In this document: positions 39,254 to 48,588 of the stretch, one piece after another | How the letters are laid out: each line of letters begins with the position of its first letter | How positions within the stretch are numbered: the first letter of the stretch is position 1 | Source of the DNA: Acinetobacter colistiniresistens | Lineage (GTDB): Bacteria; Pseudomonadota; Gammaproteobacteria; Pseudomonadales; Moraxellaceae | Reading direction: 5' to 3' | Assembly (NCBI RefSeq): GCF_024582815.1 | Contig: NZ_CP102099.1 | Coordinates: 2,294,001-2,358,000, forward strand | Length of the DNA: 64,000 nt | Program-made: the position numbers and the translations under genes | The notes under the pieces: model-generated | Told to the model about the DNA's origin: nothing | Databases searched by the model: none | The model's input: the letters and a program-made list of their open reading frames with translations, nothing else

Positions 39254-40304
39254 AACCGATCACCTCAAGTTGTGTTATTGCAGGATGTTTTTCAAATTGT
39301 GAGTGGTTGAGATCAAAGTCGAGATTGCGAATCCCGATGATCAGTGAGCCGATGATACGCTGCTGAATGCTATCTATCTGACTGTGATAGACCTGAACGG
39401 GGCTATTAAAATCATCCAACAGTTCATATAAATCAGGCACCGTTTTCGATTCACTGACATATTTCAGTTTTAAAATCTGATGTGTACTCTCAGGCAGAAT
39501 GGTTTGACTCAGTTCAAAAGGTAAATTTACCTGCTCAAAATTGAGTAATTCCTGAGTGATCTGTTGTTGCGGATTGGAAAATACCGACCAGACTTGCCCA
39601 GACTCAATAATCTCACCTTGATCAATCACGATCACCTGATCACAAATCTCTTGAATGACTTGCATCTCATGAGTGATCAAGACAATGGTTAAACCGAGGT
39701 CCTGATTGATCTGCTTTAACAACGACAGAATATTGGCAGTACTTTCAGGATCCAGTGCCGAAGTTGCTTCATCACAGAGCAGAATTTCAGGCTGAGAAAC
39801 CAAGGCACGGGCAATGCCCACACGTTGCTTCTGCCCACCAGAGAGTTGAGCAGGGTAATCCTCTCGCTTTGCTGCTAATCCAACCAGCGTCAGTACATCA
39901 TTGACCCGTTGCTCAATTTCGGTCTTGTTATAACCGGCGATACGTAGCGGTAGCGCCACATTTTCCCATACGGTTTTTGCAGACATTAGATTAAAATGCT
40001 GAAAAATCATGCCAATTTTCTGCCGAGTTTTGATCAACTCGGCATGGCTGAGTTCAGCAATATTTTGCTGATGAATTAAAATACTGCCTGTATCAATCGA
40101 CTCCAGACCATTTAAGGTACGCAGCAGGGAGGATTTACCTGCACCGCTTTTCCCGATAATCCCAACAATCTGTGCTTTGGGAATATCGATATTAATGTCT
40201 TTTAAGGCATGTAAGCGTTGGCCCTGTACATCATAAAACTTATTTAAACCGCGTATTTTCAGATGCGGGACTGAAAAATCAACCTGTGCACCAAAACTCA
40301 CCAT
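39234..40304 (-). CDS. metN: Methionine-type ABC transporter ATP-binding protein
   Basis: The 356-residue protein has Walker A (GIIGKSGAGKSSLLRT), the Q-loop, the ABC signature (LSGGQKQRVGIARAL), Walker B (ILLCDEATSALDPE) and the His switch (LITHEM). The C-terminal ~90 residues form a NIL-type domain (PVQVYHSQIDSIQQRIIGSL), which in MetN gives inhibition by imported methionine. The ATG at 40304 has AAGGAG upstream and sits 11 bases after the binding-protein gene; the frame is open further but overlaps that gene. Confidence 0.93.
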   Translation of the reverse strand: MVSFGAQVDFSVPHLKIRGLNKFYDVQGQRLHALKDINIDIPKAQIVGIIGKSGAGKSSLLRTLNGLESIDTGSILIHQQNIAELSHAELIKTRQKIGMIFQHFNLMSAKTVWENVALPLRIAGYNKTEIEQRVNDVLTLVGLAAKREDYPAQLSGGQKQRVGIARALVSQPEILLCDEATSALDPESTANILSLLKQINQDLGLTIVLITHEMQVIQEICDQVIVIDQGEIIESGQVWSVFSNPQQQITQELLNFEQVNLPFELSQTILPESTHQILKLKYVSESKTVPDLYELLDDFNSPVQVYHSQIDSIQQRIIGSLIIGIRNLDFDLNHSQFEKHPAITQLEVIGYVQSTH

Positions 40305-40315
40305 GATTGTTCTCC

Positions 40316-41146
40316 TTATTTCCAGCCAGGGAACCACAACGTTGGACCAAAATCGCTATCCAAGGCCGCTTTGACTTTCGGTGAATTTTGATAAATCTCG
40401 ACAAACTTCTGTAGTTTGCTGTCTTTATCCTGATAGTTATCACGCACCACAAATAAAATCGCATAACGCTTATTGGTATTGTCATCAAACAATAACGCAC
40501 TTTCAGGATCAGCTGTTTTGGCTAGACGTAGGTAATGTGGATAGCCAAATGCCAGATCAACATCATCAATGGCACGTGCAGTTTGTGGGCCTTCAACTTC
40601 GGTAAATTTCAGGTTCTTCGGATTTGCAGTAATGTCTTTCAGTGCAGAAAGGTGATTATTACTATCTTTCAGTTCAATCAACTTGGCTTGTTGCAATAGC
40701 AATAAAGCACGCCCTTGATTGACAGGATCATTCGGAATCGCAACAGTTGCACCATTCGGCAGTTCATCAAAACTTTTATATTTTTTTGAATACAGTCCGA
40801 CATGCGATGCTGCACCTGCCGCAAATGATTTTAATTTAAAGCCTGTTTCTTTAATGGCATTGTCCAAGAAGGGCTGATGCTGGAAAAAGTTGGCATCAAT
40901 ATCACCATGATTTAGCGTAATGTTCGGCGTATTCCAATCGGAAAACTCGACCAATTTGACATTTAAACCTTGCTGTTTGGCTTCATCCGCAGCGACTTGT
41001 AACGGATGTGCAAAAGACGGACTAATCCCAATCACCAGTTCACTGCTGTGGTTCTGTCTTTGCTTATTCCAAATCAATAAGGCAATAATCGCAACAACAA
41101 CGACAAGGCCAATACCCAACCATTTTTTAGAGGCTGTTTGAGCCAT
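40316..41146 (-). CDS. metQ: NlpA/MetQ-family substrate-binding protein with a membrane anchor
   Basis: The 276-residue protein belongs to the NlpA/MetQ family: LVIGISPSFAHPLQVAADEA, then FSDWNTPNITLNHGDIDANF and HQPFLDNAIKE. It has IPNDPVNQGRALLLLQQAKL and ends LWFPGWK. MetQ proteins are usually lipoproteins. Here there is no cysteine at the N terminus; instead a single helix (WLGIGLVVVVAIIALLIW) is followed by a charged NKQRQN stretch and looks like an uncleaved anchor. The ATG at 41146 has GGAGA upstream. It lies between the FMN monooxygenase and the ATPase genes in one operon. Confidence 0.88.
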   Translation of the reverse strand: MAQTASKKWLGIGLVVVVAIIALLIWNKQRQNHSSELVIGISPSFAHPLQVAADEAKQQGLNVKLVEFSDWNTPNITLNHGDIDANFFQHQPFLDNAIKETGFKLKSFAAGAASHVGLYSKKYKSFDELPNGATVAIPNDPVNQGRALLLLQQAKLIELKDSNNHLSALKDITANPKNLKFTEVEGPQTARAIDDVDLAFGYPHYLRLAKTADPESALLFDDNTNKRYAILFVVRDNYQDKDSKLQKFVEIYQNSPKVKAALDSDFGPTLWFPGWK

Positions 41147-41181
41147 ATATTTCTCCAATTCTATTCTTAAATGTTTAAATG

Positions 41182-42594
41182 CTAAGCACTAATTTCTTCA
41201 ATGGTTTTTAAGTCATGTGTGTTGTTATGCGTTCTACATCGAAACTGATCAGCAGGATGACTTGCAGCTAAATGATCGCCTTGCGCAAACAGTTTATTGC
41301 GTAATGAGCCTGTGGCATATTCTGTTTTATAACGTCCACGCTGCTGTAACTCTGGAATCACCAGTCGAATAAAATCATGATGAGATTCAGGTGCAACGGT
41401 ACGAGTCAGGTTAAAACCATCAATGCCCGTTTGATCGAGTAGCTCAATCAGATATTCCGCAACTTCTGTAGCACTCCCGACAATCAGCGGATAACGTCCA
41501 CCCAGCACATGTTGCGCTTTTAAGTCATTCTTGCTGATGCGCTGTTCTTTAAACTTCTCATTGACGGAAGCAATGCTATTGCTCTTTTGATAAGGAATCG
41601 CTTCATCATCTGCAAACTTGGCAAGATCAATGCCGACTGAACTGGCATAATGCGCTAAACCTGCTTCTGGGCTGGCATATTGGCGATATTCAGCCAGTTT
41701 CTCTTGAGCAAGCTCATGTGTTTCAGCGACCACCACGGTGATGCCGACAAAGATTTTAATCGCATTTTCATCACGACCTTGCTGTATTGCTTGTAAGCGT
41801 ATTTTATTGACTTGCTGACGAATCTTTTCAGGTTGATCACCACCAATAAAAATACATTCCGCATGACGTGTGGCAAATTGCAGACCTTTCGGTGATGCAC
41901 CTGCTTGGAAGAGTGTTGGGGTACGCTGTAGCGATGGCGCAACCTGAAACACTCCTTGGCTTTGGTAATATTGGCCTTGATGATTGATCGAGTGGACTTT
42001 ATTTGGATCGGTAAAAATACGCTGTTGCTTATCTTTCTTTAAGGCGTCATTTTCCCAAGAGCCTTCCCAATATTGATAGCAAAGCTGTAAAAACTCCTCG
42101 GCCTGATCATAACGCGCATCATGATCTTTCAAGCCTTTTTGCCCAATTAAGCGTTCAGCACTGTCCAGATAGCCTGTGACAATATTCCAGCCCAAACGAC
42201 CTTGAGTTAAATGATCCAGACTGGCAAATCGCCGTGCAAATTGATAGGGCTGCTCATAGCTAAGATTGACCGTGATACCAAAGCTTAAATTCTGCGTGAC
42301 CAAGGCCATGGCCGAAATCAGGGTAGAAGGATCATGGCTTGGCAGTTGAATGGACTCTTTTAGGGTCAGCTCAATCCCATTCTGATAGACATCATAAACC
42401 CCTGTAATATCCGCAAGGAATAAACCATCAAAAAGACCTTGTTCCAGCGTTTGGGCTAACTCAGTCCAATAATTGAGTTCATTAAATCGATGTGATTGAT
42501 CACGCGGATGCGTCCATAAGCCATGATTAATATGACCGACACAATTCATATCAAAGGCGTTCAGTAAAATTTTCTTCGGCAGGTTTTGACTCAT
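41182..42594 (-). CDS. FMN-dependent monooxygenase, NtaA/SnaA/DmoA type (LLM class)
   Basis: The 470-residue luciferase-like flavin monooxygenase has the subfamily's start (LPKKILLNAFDMNCVGHINH) and GLFDGLFLADITGVYDVYQN. It also has GRLGWNIVTGYLDSAERLIG and RTPTLFQAGASPKGLQFATR. Relatives oxidise dimethyl sulfide, nitrilotriacetate or other organic substrates with FMNH2 from a separate reductase. Its start shares an A with the stop of the previous gene (TAATG). Position between SfnB-like genes and a Met-type importer points to release of sulfur from an organosulfur compound. Confidence 0.88.
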   Translation of the reverse strand: MSQNLPKKILLNAFDMNCVGHINHGLWTHPRDQSHRFNELNYWTELAQTLEQGLFDGLFLADITGVYDVYQNGIELTLKESIQLPSHDPSTLISAMALVTQNLSFGITVNLSYEQPYQFARRFASLDHLTQGRLGWNIVTGYLDSAERLIGQKGLKDHDARYDQAEEFLQLCYQYWEGSWENDALKKDKQQRIFTDPNKVHSINHQGQYYQSQGVFQVAPSLQRTPTLFQAGASPKGLQFATRHAECIFIGGDQPEKIRQQVNKIRLQAIQQGRDENAIKIFVGITVVVAETHELAQEKLAEYRQYASPEAGLAHYASSVGIDLAKFADDEAIPYQKSNSIASVNEKFKEQRISKNDLKAQHVLGGRYPLIVGSATEVAEYLIELLDQTGIDGFNLTRTVAPESHHDFIRLVIPELQQRGRYKTEYATGSLRNKLFAQGDHLAASHPADQFRCRTHNNTHDLKTIEEISA

Positions 42595-43817
42595 TATAAA
42601 GTCCCCCGACGTGGTGGCAGAATGCCATTCAACACATAATTACCAATGAAGTAATATTTCCAGCGTGCAGCATCGTGCAGGGTATGAACCCGTGCATTAC
42701 GCCAATGCCGATCCAGACCATCAGCACGTTGACTGCCACGACTGCCGGCCAATTCAATCAGTTTAGAGGAGGCTTTTAAGGCAGTTTCGGTACTATGCGC
42801 ACGGACTTTTGCCACATCAATTGAGGCTTTAGCTAAGCTCTCTGCATTGAGATCCTGTTTTGCTTTATCGACGGATAGAGCTGCCTGTTTGAGGAGTAAT
42901 TCGCTGGCTTTGACATCGGTTGCGATACGACCCAGCTCAGACAGGGTTAAAGGGTCTTGTGTGGCGGAATCAATATTGGCATCAATCCAAGGGCGGGCAA
43001 CACGCACACGCTCCAATGTTTCCTCAAAGGCAGCACGAGCAATGCCGACTTCAATCGCAGCATGCATAATTTGAGCAAATGGGCCAACCAAAGACAGTTG
43101 CTTAAAGGCAGTATCAAAAGGAATCACATCCTCTTTGGCAACAAAGACCTGATTAAACTTAACTGTGCCGCTGCCTGTGGTGCGTTGCCCAAAGCCAGAC
43201 CAGTCATCAATCAGTTCTAAGCCTTGACTGTCGCGTTGTACAAAAGCCAGAAACTCATTACCCTTTTCATCAACCACTAGGGTAGGAATACGATGTGCAA
43301 ACAAGCTACCCGTGCAATAAAACTTTTCTCCCTGAATCAGATAACCGTTTTCGCTTGGGATTATGGTGGTTTGTTTATGTGCAGAAGTGCGGGTTTTAAA
43401 TTCAGCTAAGGCATTGCCAAAACGTGCACCCTGTAATACTTCGTGATAAAGACGTTTCTTTTGCGCTTCTGTGCCTGTATTTCGTAATACTTCCAGTGCA
43501 TAGAAGTGATTTTGTGGAATTTGTCCAATCGAACCATCCGCACCACTAAACAGCGCAATCACTTTAGCGACGGTTAGGCTGGAAACTTCTGCACCACCAT
43601 ACTGCTTAGGTACAGTAATCGCCCATAAACCTGATTGACTATAGGCTTCGATTTCAGTAAATGGCAAGTTGCGATTGACATCACGTTCAACAGCAGCTTG
43701 TTTAAACTGCTGACTCAGTTGTGTGGCAATGTCCAAGGCTTCAGCATCGTTTTCAATAATGTGAGCCGCTTTTAAATGGGTTTTGGCAAAACCTTGTAAT
43801 TCTTGGTATGAGGTCAT
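42594..43817 (-). CDS. SfnB-family acyl-CoA-dehydrogenase-like flavoprotein (copy B)
   Basis: The 407-residue protein has the acyl-CoA dehydrogenase fold with IPQNHFYALEVL, FYCTGSLFAHRIPTLVVDEK, DWSGFGQRTTGSGTVKF and the C-terminal LAGSRGSQRADGLDRHWRNA. SfnB-type proteins act in sulfur acquisition from sulfones or sulfonates. The ATG at 43817 has AAGGAG upstream; the longer open frame would run back into the neighbouring gene. It is a paralogue of the gene at 43828 and follows it by 10 bases. Confidence 0.88.
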   Translation of the reverse strand: MTSYQELQGFAKTHLKAAHIIENDAEALDIATQLSQQFKQAAVERDVNRNLPFTEIEAYSQSGLWAITVPKQYGGAEVSSLTVAKVIALFSGADGSIGQIPQNHFYALEVLRNTGTEAQKKRLYHEVLQGARFGNALAEFKTRTSAHKQTTIIPSENGYLIQGEKFYCTGSLFAHRIPTLVVDEKGNEFLAFVQRDSQGLELIDDWSGFGQRTTGSGTVKFNQVFVAKEDVIPFDTAFKQLSLVGPFAQIMHAAIEVGIARAAFEETLERVRVARPWIDANIDSATQDPLTLSELGRIATDVKASELLLKQAALSVDKAKQDLNAESLAKASIDVAKVRAHSTETALKASSKLIELAGSRGSQRADGLDRHWRNARVHTLHDAARWKYYFIGNYVLNGILPPRRGTL

Positions 43818-43827
43818 GATGTACTCC

Positions 43828-45039
43828 TTAAATCCAAGCATGGCGGGCAGGGTGGGTACCATTGAGGTAATAGTCACCGATGGCATGGAATTTCCAACGC
43901 ACAGGATCATGTAGGGTATGCACACGAGCATTGCGCCAGTGTTGATCAAGATTATGTTGGCTCAGGCTGGCACGGCTTCCACCAAGTTCGAGTAGCTTTT
44001 CGGAGATATGTAGGGCGGCGTCATTGGCATAAATCTTCGCTTCTGCTACTAAAATAGACGCACGTGCGGCTTGTTCGGCAGAGATTTCTGTAAGTTGATC
44101 CAGTTCATCCAGATATTCGGCAGCATCATCGAGTAATAATATGGCCGCATCGAGCAAGATATTGAGTTTGCCAACTTCTTGTAGGGTGTAATGTTCTTCA
44201 CTGGCTTTTTCTACACCTGCATCAATAATTGGGCGTGCTTTACGAATGCTGGATAAAGTGTCATCAAAGGCTGCTTCAGCAATTCCGACATCAATGGCAA
44301 CTTGAAGAAGTTGAGAATACGCACCGCGAACGTTGGGGGTATCTGCAATAATACGCTCATCAAAAAATAAGGACGGATCGGCAATGACGTTATGAAGTTT
44401 AACTGTTCCGCTGGCTGTAGTACGTTGACCAAAGCCATTCCAGTCATTAATCACTTCAACACCATCGGCATGACGGTCAACCAGAGTCAATACGATATAA
44501 CCATCTGGATGAAGTGCTCGAATCGCAAGCCAGTCTGCAAAGCTGGTTCCAGTTGAGTAGAATTTTTCCCCGTTTAAGAAGTATTGACCATTTTCCAACC
44601 TTAAAGTGGTTTGGATGGCTTTGGTATCTCTAGAATTTTTTTCAGGCCCACCATTGGCAAGGCGTTTTCCTGCGAGTATTTCAGCGTAAATAAACTGTTT
44701 TTGCGCATCTGAACCTGTGATATTAATAAAATTTAATAGTCCGAACTGGTTTTGTGGGATTTGTCCAACGTTGGCATCGGCTTTACTTAAAATACGAAAC
44801 ACATGTGCCAAGGTTTTATTCGAGACAAAAGCACCGCCATATTGTTGTGGCACACGAATTCCACCAAGCCCCTTTTGGCTAAACTGAATAATTTGTTCTG
44901 TGGGCAAAACCCGATTTTGATCACGATTATTTCGATCTTCTAATGCAAAGTCAGCAACTTGATAGGCAGCATTGATGGCCTGCTGATCATTTGAAATCAG
45001 TTGTGTTTGAGCTTGAATCACTGATTGATTACTGGACAT
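43828..45039 (-). CDS. SfnB-family acyl-CoA-dehydrogenase-like flavoprotein (copy A)
   Basis: This 403-residue paralogue of the next gene has the same landmarks: IPQNQFGLLNFINITGSDAQ, FYSTGTSFADWLAIRA, DWNGFGQRTTASGTVKLH and LGGSRASLSQHNLDQHWRNA. The pair suggests two related substrates or a heteromer. It is the first gene of the sulfur operon (43828, 42594, 41182, then the three transporter genes). The promoter must lie in the 358-base gap upstream. Confidence 0.88.
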   Translation of the reverse strand: MSSNQSVIQAQTQLISNDQQAINAAYQVADFALEDRNNRDQNRVLPTEQIIQFSQKGLGGIRVPQQYGGAFVSNKTLAHVFRILSKADANVGQIPQNQFGLLNFINITGSDAQKQFIYAEILAGKRLANGGPEKNSRDTKAIQTTLRLENGQYFLNGEKFYSTGTSFADWLAIRALHPDGYIVLTLVDRHADGVEVINDWNGFGQRTTASGTVKLHNVIADPSLFFDERIIADTPNVRGAYSQLLQVAIDVGIAEAAFDDTLSSIRKARPIIDAGVEKASEEHYTLQEVGKLNILLDAAILLLDDAAEYLDELDQLTEISAEQAARASILVAEAKIYANDAALHISEKLLELGGSRASLSQHNLDQHWRNARVHTLHDPVRWKFHAIGDYYLNGTHPARHAWI

Positions 45040-45397
45040 GTGAGCACCTCTAATAGATAAGAGAGACTTTACAAAAGTTTTACTTTTCCACTAAACCATC
45101 AGTTATGGCTTGTATATCACAATAATTCCTAAGCATTTATTATGAGAAAAATAACAGAAAAGTAGATATTAAATATTTATTAAAAACATAGGTTTAAGGC
45201 TGCTGTTTCTATATTAATCAATGCGAAAAGTCTTTTTCTATGAAATAAAGGAATAATCTCACCACGAATATTTATAAAGCAAACTCGCTGAAATTATGAA
45301 AGATCGAGCAAAAAGGACATTGTATTCATTCATTTTTACTTCTACAGTAAGGAAAACCTTCGGTTTGATTGAGTAGAAAAATAAATTTGGAGAGTCT
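45040..45397. other. Divergent intergenic region, sulfur operon / GST
   Basis: This AT-rich stretch of 358 bases separates the sulfur operon from the divergent GST gene. I see no gene or RNA. I looked for a sigma54-type GG-N10-GC promoter, known for sfn genes in Pseudomonas, and did not find a convincing one. No strong sigma70 promoter could be chosen by eye. Confidence 0.5.
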
Positions 45398-46168
45398 ATG
45401 CGGGTTTTATACCAATTTCCTTTGTCTCACTATTGTGAAAAAGCTCGCTGGTTGTTAGATCATAAGGAATTGGACTATGTGGCACATAATTTAATTCCTG
45501 GTTTTCATCGTGCTTTTACCTATCTGAAATCTGGGCAATACTTATTGCCGATGTTGAAAGATGATAAACACTGGATAGCCGATTCAACACAAATCGCTTT
45601 ATATCTGGATAGTACCTATCCTGAGCATGCTTTGCTTAGACGGGATGAACAGTTGCGCGAGCAAGCTTTAGAAATCGACAAATTGACTGATGAACTTGGT
45701 GTCCATGTTCGTCGCTGGTCATTGGCACATGCGTTGTCAGTGGGTGATCATCCGCTTGAAATCATGATGGGTGAGCAAGGTTATTTACGTCAGTTTGAAA
45801 AGATTTCTAAACCAATATTAAAAAGTCTGGTGTCGACCAACTATAAACTGAGTCCTGAAAAAGTGGCGCAGTCCAAACTACGTATGACGGAGTTGATTAC
45901 CGATCTCAACCAGCGTTTGATCGATAATCAAGGCCGTTATATGGTCGGTGATCGTCTGGGCTTGGCCGATATAGCTGTTTGTTCTATTCTTGCGCCGTTA
46001 TTGGTGATTAAAGGCACACCGTGGGAATTGGAGAATGATGATAATGAGCAATTTAATGGCGAATTGAAACAATATCATGATTATTTATCTGATTTGCCGA
46101 TTGGACAATATGTACAGCGTATTTATGCCACTGAACGAAACGCACGTGTCGATTGGCGCGGTTTATAA
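45398..46168 (+). CDS. Glutathione S-transferase family protein
   Basis: The 256-residue protein has an N-terminal thioredoxin-like GST domain (VLYQFPLSHYCEKARWLLDH; then LPMLKDDKHWIADSTQIALY with the glutathione gamma-Glu site). A C-terminal helical domain follows, with the N-capping motif region GDRLGLADIAVCSI. The reaction is unknown. The ATG is preceded by GGAGA. It is divergent from the sulfur operon, but I see no direct link. A terminator follows. Confidence 0.88.
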   Translation: MRVLYQFPLSHYCEKARWLLDHKELDYVAHNLIPGFHRAFTYLKSGQYLLPMLKDDKHWIADSTQIALYLDSTYPEHALLRRDEQLREQALEIDKLTDELGVHVRRWSLAHALSVGDHPLEIMMGEQGYLRQFEKISKPILKSLVSTNYKLSPEKVAQSKLRMTELITDLNQRLIDNQGRYMVGDRLGLADIAVCSILAPLLVIKGTPWELENDDNEQFNGELKQYHDYLSDLPIGQYVQRIYATERNARVDWRGL

Positions 46169-46182
46169 ATGATTTTTTGAGT

Positions 46183-46217
46183 TAAAAAAGCCCTGATTGT
46201 TGAATTGGGGCTTTTTA
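46183..46217 (+). terminator. Rho-independent terminator after the GST gene
   Basis: The stem AAAAAGCCC/GGGGCTTTTT around a 14-base loop with a T-run ends the GST transcript. Confidence 0.75.
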
Positions 46218-46624
46218 TGGGAAATAAAATAGAAAAATGACCAATAAAGTAAAAAATTATTAATGAATAAAATTAATTTTTAAAAGAAAATTCGTTTTAA
46301 GCAGAAAATATTAGAAATTATTGCCAAATTTACTTTAAAAAACTGAAAAGAGGGAAATAATTATAAAAAGGCTTTGTTATCTTATGTTTCAGGGTGTGAT
46401 GGGGATCGAAACGAGTTGTTCAACTATTGGGAGATCAGTTGAACAGTTGCTCAAAAGGTCTTGTTTCGGCTTTGAGACAGAGATAAATCAAAAGTTTATC
46501 GGAATCATGTTTGCGTTATCCATGCAGCATTGTCAAAAGTTAAACGAATGTTTTCCCTTGACCCTTAAAAATTACTGAGTGAGCAGTTCCGATAAAAACA
46601 TAAATTCAGAGTGAGAACTGTAGA
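46218..46624. other. Gene-poor region with a structured segment
   Basis: About 400 AT-rich bases upstream of the Lrp-type gene. A short open frame (46384-46578) shows no protein-like features and I do not call it. The part at 46407-46468 can fold into a nested double hairpin and may be an RNA or a leader. The rest shows nothing I can identify. Confidence 0.45.
46407..46468 (+). ncRNA. Candidate structured RNA or leader element
   Basis: An inner 9-bp stem (TGTTCAACT 46417-46425 with AGTTGAACA 46437-46445) is enclosed by an outer 9-base pairing with one mismatch (CGAAACGAG 46407-46415 with CTTGTTTCG 46460-46468). It lies about 160 bases upstream of the Lrp-type gene. No known family is recognised. 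Confidence 0.3.
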
Positions 46625-47095
46625 ATGGAATTGGATCGTTTTGATAAACAAATTCTTGAAATTTTAACCCATGAAGATGTCAATCTGAATGAACTATCAG
46701 AACGCATCAATCTTTCGGTGAGTTCAGTGCATCGTCGGATTAAGAACTTGATTGAATCCCAAGTAATGGGGCAATTGAAACGAGAAATTAATTTTAATAA
46801 ACTCGGTTTTAGTTTACATATTCTGTTACAGGTTTCATTGAGCAAACACGACAGTGAAACCTTTGATAAGTTCTTACAAGAAATCGAAGATATTCCAGAA
46901 GTGACCAATGCCTTTCTCGTAACGGGGCAGAGTGCTGATTTTATTTTGGAATTAGTGGCACGTAATATGGATGACTATAGTGAAATTCTATTACGCCGTA
47001 TTGGTAAAATAGACAGTGTGGTTGCACTGCATTCAAGTTTTGTGATTAAAGAATACAACGTATTTAACTGCTATAAACTTTTAAATAAGCTATAA
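46625..47095 (+). CDS. Lrp/AsnC-family transcriptional regulator
   Basis: The 156-residue protein has the N-terminal HTH (ELDRFDKQILEILTHEDVNL; LSERINLSVSSVHRRIKNLI) and the RAM domain (LHILLQVSLSKHDSETFDKF; FLVTGQSADFILELVARNMD). It is a distinct member from the one at 20578. Neighbours give no hint of the regulated pathway; the GST gene and sulfur operon lie upstream. A terminator follows directly. Confidence 0.88.
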   Translation: MELDRFDKQILEILTHEDVNLNELSERINLSVSSVHRRIKNLIESQVMGQLKREINFNKLGFSLHILLQVSLSKHDSETFDKFLQEIEDIPEVTNAFLVTGQSADFILELVARNMDDYSEILLRRIGKIDSVVALHSSFVIKEYNVFNCYKLLNKL

Positions 47096-47124
47096 AAATG
47101 CATCTAAAAAGATGCATTTTTTTA
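47094..47124. terminator. Bidirectional terminator
   Basis: The stem AAAAATGCATCT/AGATGCATTTTT with a 4-base loop lies between the Lrp-type gene and the converging yebC. Confidence 0.85.
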
Positions 47125-47138
47125 TTCGTCTGAGTGGC

Positions 47139-47888
47139 TTAAGCATCAAGTTGCGTTAATACATCTTCAGAGAATTCAACGTTGGTATAAACGTTTTGAA
47201 CATCGTCAAGATCTTCAAGCATATCAATCATTTTCATGATTTGTTTAGCTTGATCGATATCATTGATTTCAGCTTTAGTCGATGGGCTCATTACAACTTC
47301 GGCATTGTCAGATTTTAAACCTGCAGCTGTAAGCGCATCTTGGACATCACCAAAACTTTCAGGACTCGTGATAACTAAGATCGTATCTTCATCAATCTCG
47401 ATATCGTCAGCACCTGCTTCTAAAGCAACTTCCATGACTTTGTCTTCCAAAGAAACATCTTCAAAAGAAATTTCGCCACGCTTGGTGAATAGGTAAGCCA
47501 CTGAACCATTGGTACCCAAGTTGCCATTGGTTTTAGAGAAGCAATGACGGACATCTGGTACAGTACGGTTTAAGTTATCGGTCATGGTCTCAACGATAAC
47601 CGCAACACCACCAACACCATAACCTTCATAGGTGACTTCTTTTAAATCATCGTTATCTTCGCCACCAGCGCCACGCTGAATCGCACGATTGATGGTATCG
47701 CGTGTCATATTCACAGAAAGTGCTTTTTCAACAACAGCACGTAAACGTGGGTTGCTTGCAGCATCTGGCCCGCCCAAACGTGCAGCGGTTACGATTTCAC
47801 GGATATATTTAGTAAAAACTTTACCGCGACTGGCATCTTGTTTAGCTTTACGATGCTTAATATTGGCCCATTTAGAATGACCCGCCAT
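47139..47888 (-). CDS. yebC: YebC/PmpR-family protein
   Basis: The 249-residue protein has the strongly conserved start [40 protein letters not shown] and the acidic C-terminal segment. YebC proteins have been described as DNA-binding regulators and as translation factors that relieve ribosome stalling. It is monocistronic here; no ruv genes are adjacent. Confidence 0.95.
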   Translation of the reverse strand: MAGHSKWANIKHRKAKQDASRGKVFTKYIREIVTAARLGGPDAASNPRLRAVVEKALSVNMTRDTINRAIQRGAGGEDNDDLKEVTYEGYGVGGVAVIVETMTDNLNRTVPDVRHCFSKTNGNLGTNGSVAYLFTKRGEISFEDVSLEDKVMEVALEAGADDIEIDEDTILVITSPESFGDVQDALTAAGLKSDNAEVVMSPSTKAEINDIDQAKQIMKMIDMLEDLDDVQNVYTNVEFSEDVLTQLDA

Positions 47889-48030
47889 GGAAGTAACTCC
47901 AAAAAATAAAACTTAAAAAAAGTGCAGGAATATTAGCATAGCGATGGTTTTGTTGAAAACTAGCATCGCTCATATTCAAACTTTAAAATCCTGATCAGGC
48001 GTCAAAGATTGATCAAATAGATTGAATCAA

Positions 48031-48588
48031 TTAGCTAATTTTGACGTCTATGTCGTATTCGGCATAAAGTACTTTGATCTTTTCTAGATCTGATTGTAGA
48101 TCGCTTGGATAAATTTTCCCTAGAATGCCGCCTTTCTTGGTACGTGCATTGGCATACATTAAAATAATGGGCACATTGGCAGCTTTAGCGATATGCCAGA
48201 AACCCGTACGAATGGGGTTACGTACTTCACTATCTTTGGCACGCGTTGCTTCAGGTGCAATTACCAGATTAAAACTGTCATTTTGATTAAATAGTTCAAC
48301 CATTTGCGTGACAATATCTTTGTTGGCTTTACGGTCAACAGGGATGCCACCCAAACGTTCTAAAATTGGTTTTAATGGACCTTTAAACAATTCTTTCTTG
48401 ATTAAGGTATGAATTTTTAACTCTAAAATTTCAAATAATGCGAGTGATAGAATGGTATCTAAATTGGAAGTATGTTCGAAGCCGATAATGACTTGTTTCT
48501 TTTCTAAAATGGCCGGATCAACCTTGTATTCCCAACCTGTTGCTTTAAAAATAGATTTTCCTAAAAATTTTTTCATGTTTGTCATCAT
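48031..48588 (-). CDS. Lysophospholipid acyltransferase-like protein (PlsC family)
   Basis: The 185-residue protein is a short member of the PlsC superfamily. It has the catalytic HX4D motif as HTSNLD, the lysophospholipid-binding block GGIPVDRKANKD and EATRAKDSEVRNPIRTGFWH in place of the common EGTRS. The GFWHIAKAANVPIILMY strand follows. It lacks an obvious N-terminal membrane helix. It may acylate a lysolipid, but the substrate is unknown. Two adjacent ATG codons (48588, 48585) and one at 48576 are possible starts; none has a strong ribosome site. Confidence 0.8.
   Translation of the reverse strand: MMTNMKKFLGKSIFKATGWEYKVDPAILEKKQVIIGFEHTSNLDTILSLALFEILELKIHTLIKKELFKGPLKPILERLGGIPVDRKANKDIVTQMVELFNQNDSFNLVIAPEATRAKDSEVRNPIRTGFWHIAKAANVPIILMYANARTKKGGILGKIYPSDLQSDLEKIKVLYAEYDIDVKIS

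Noticed and set aside
45040..45397. Sigma54 promoter for the sulfur operon
   Set aside because: No convincing GG-N10-GC pair at the right spacing was found on the minus strand.
46384..46578. A 64-codon open frame before the Lrp-type gene
   Set aside because: No ribosome site, odd composition, and it overlaps the nested hairpin.
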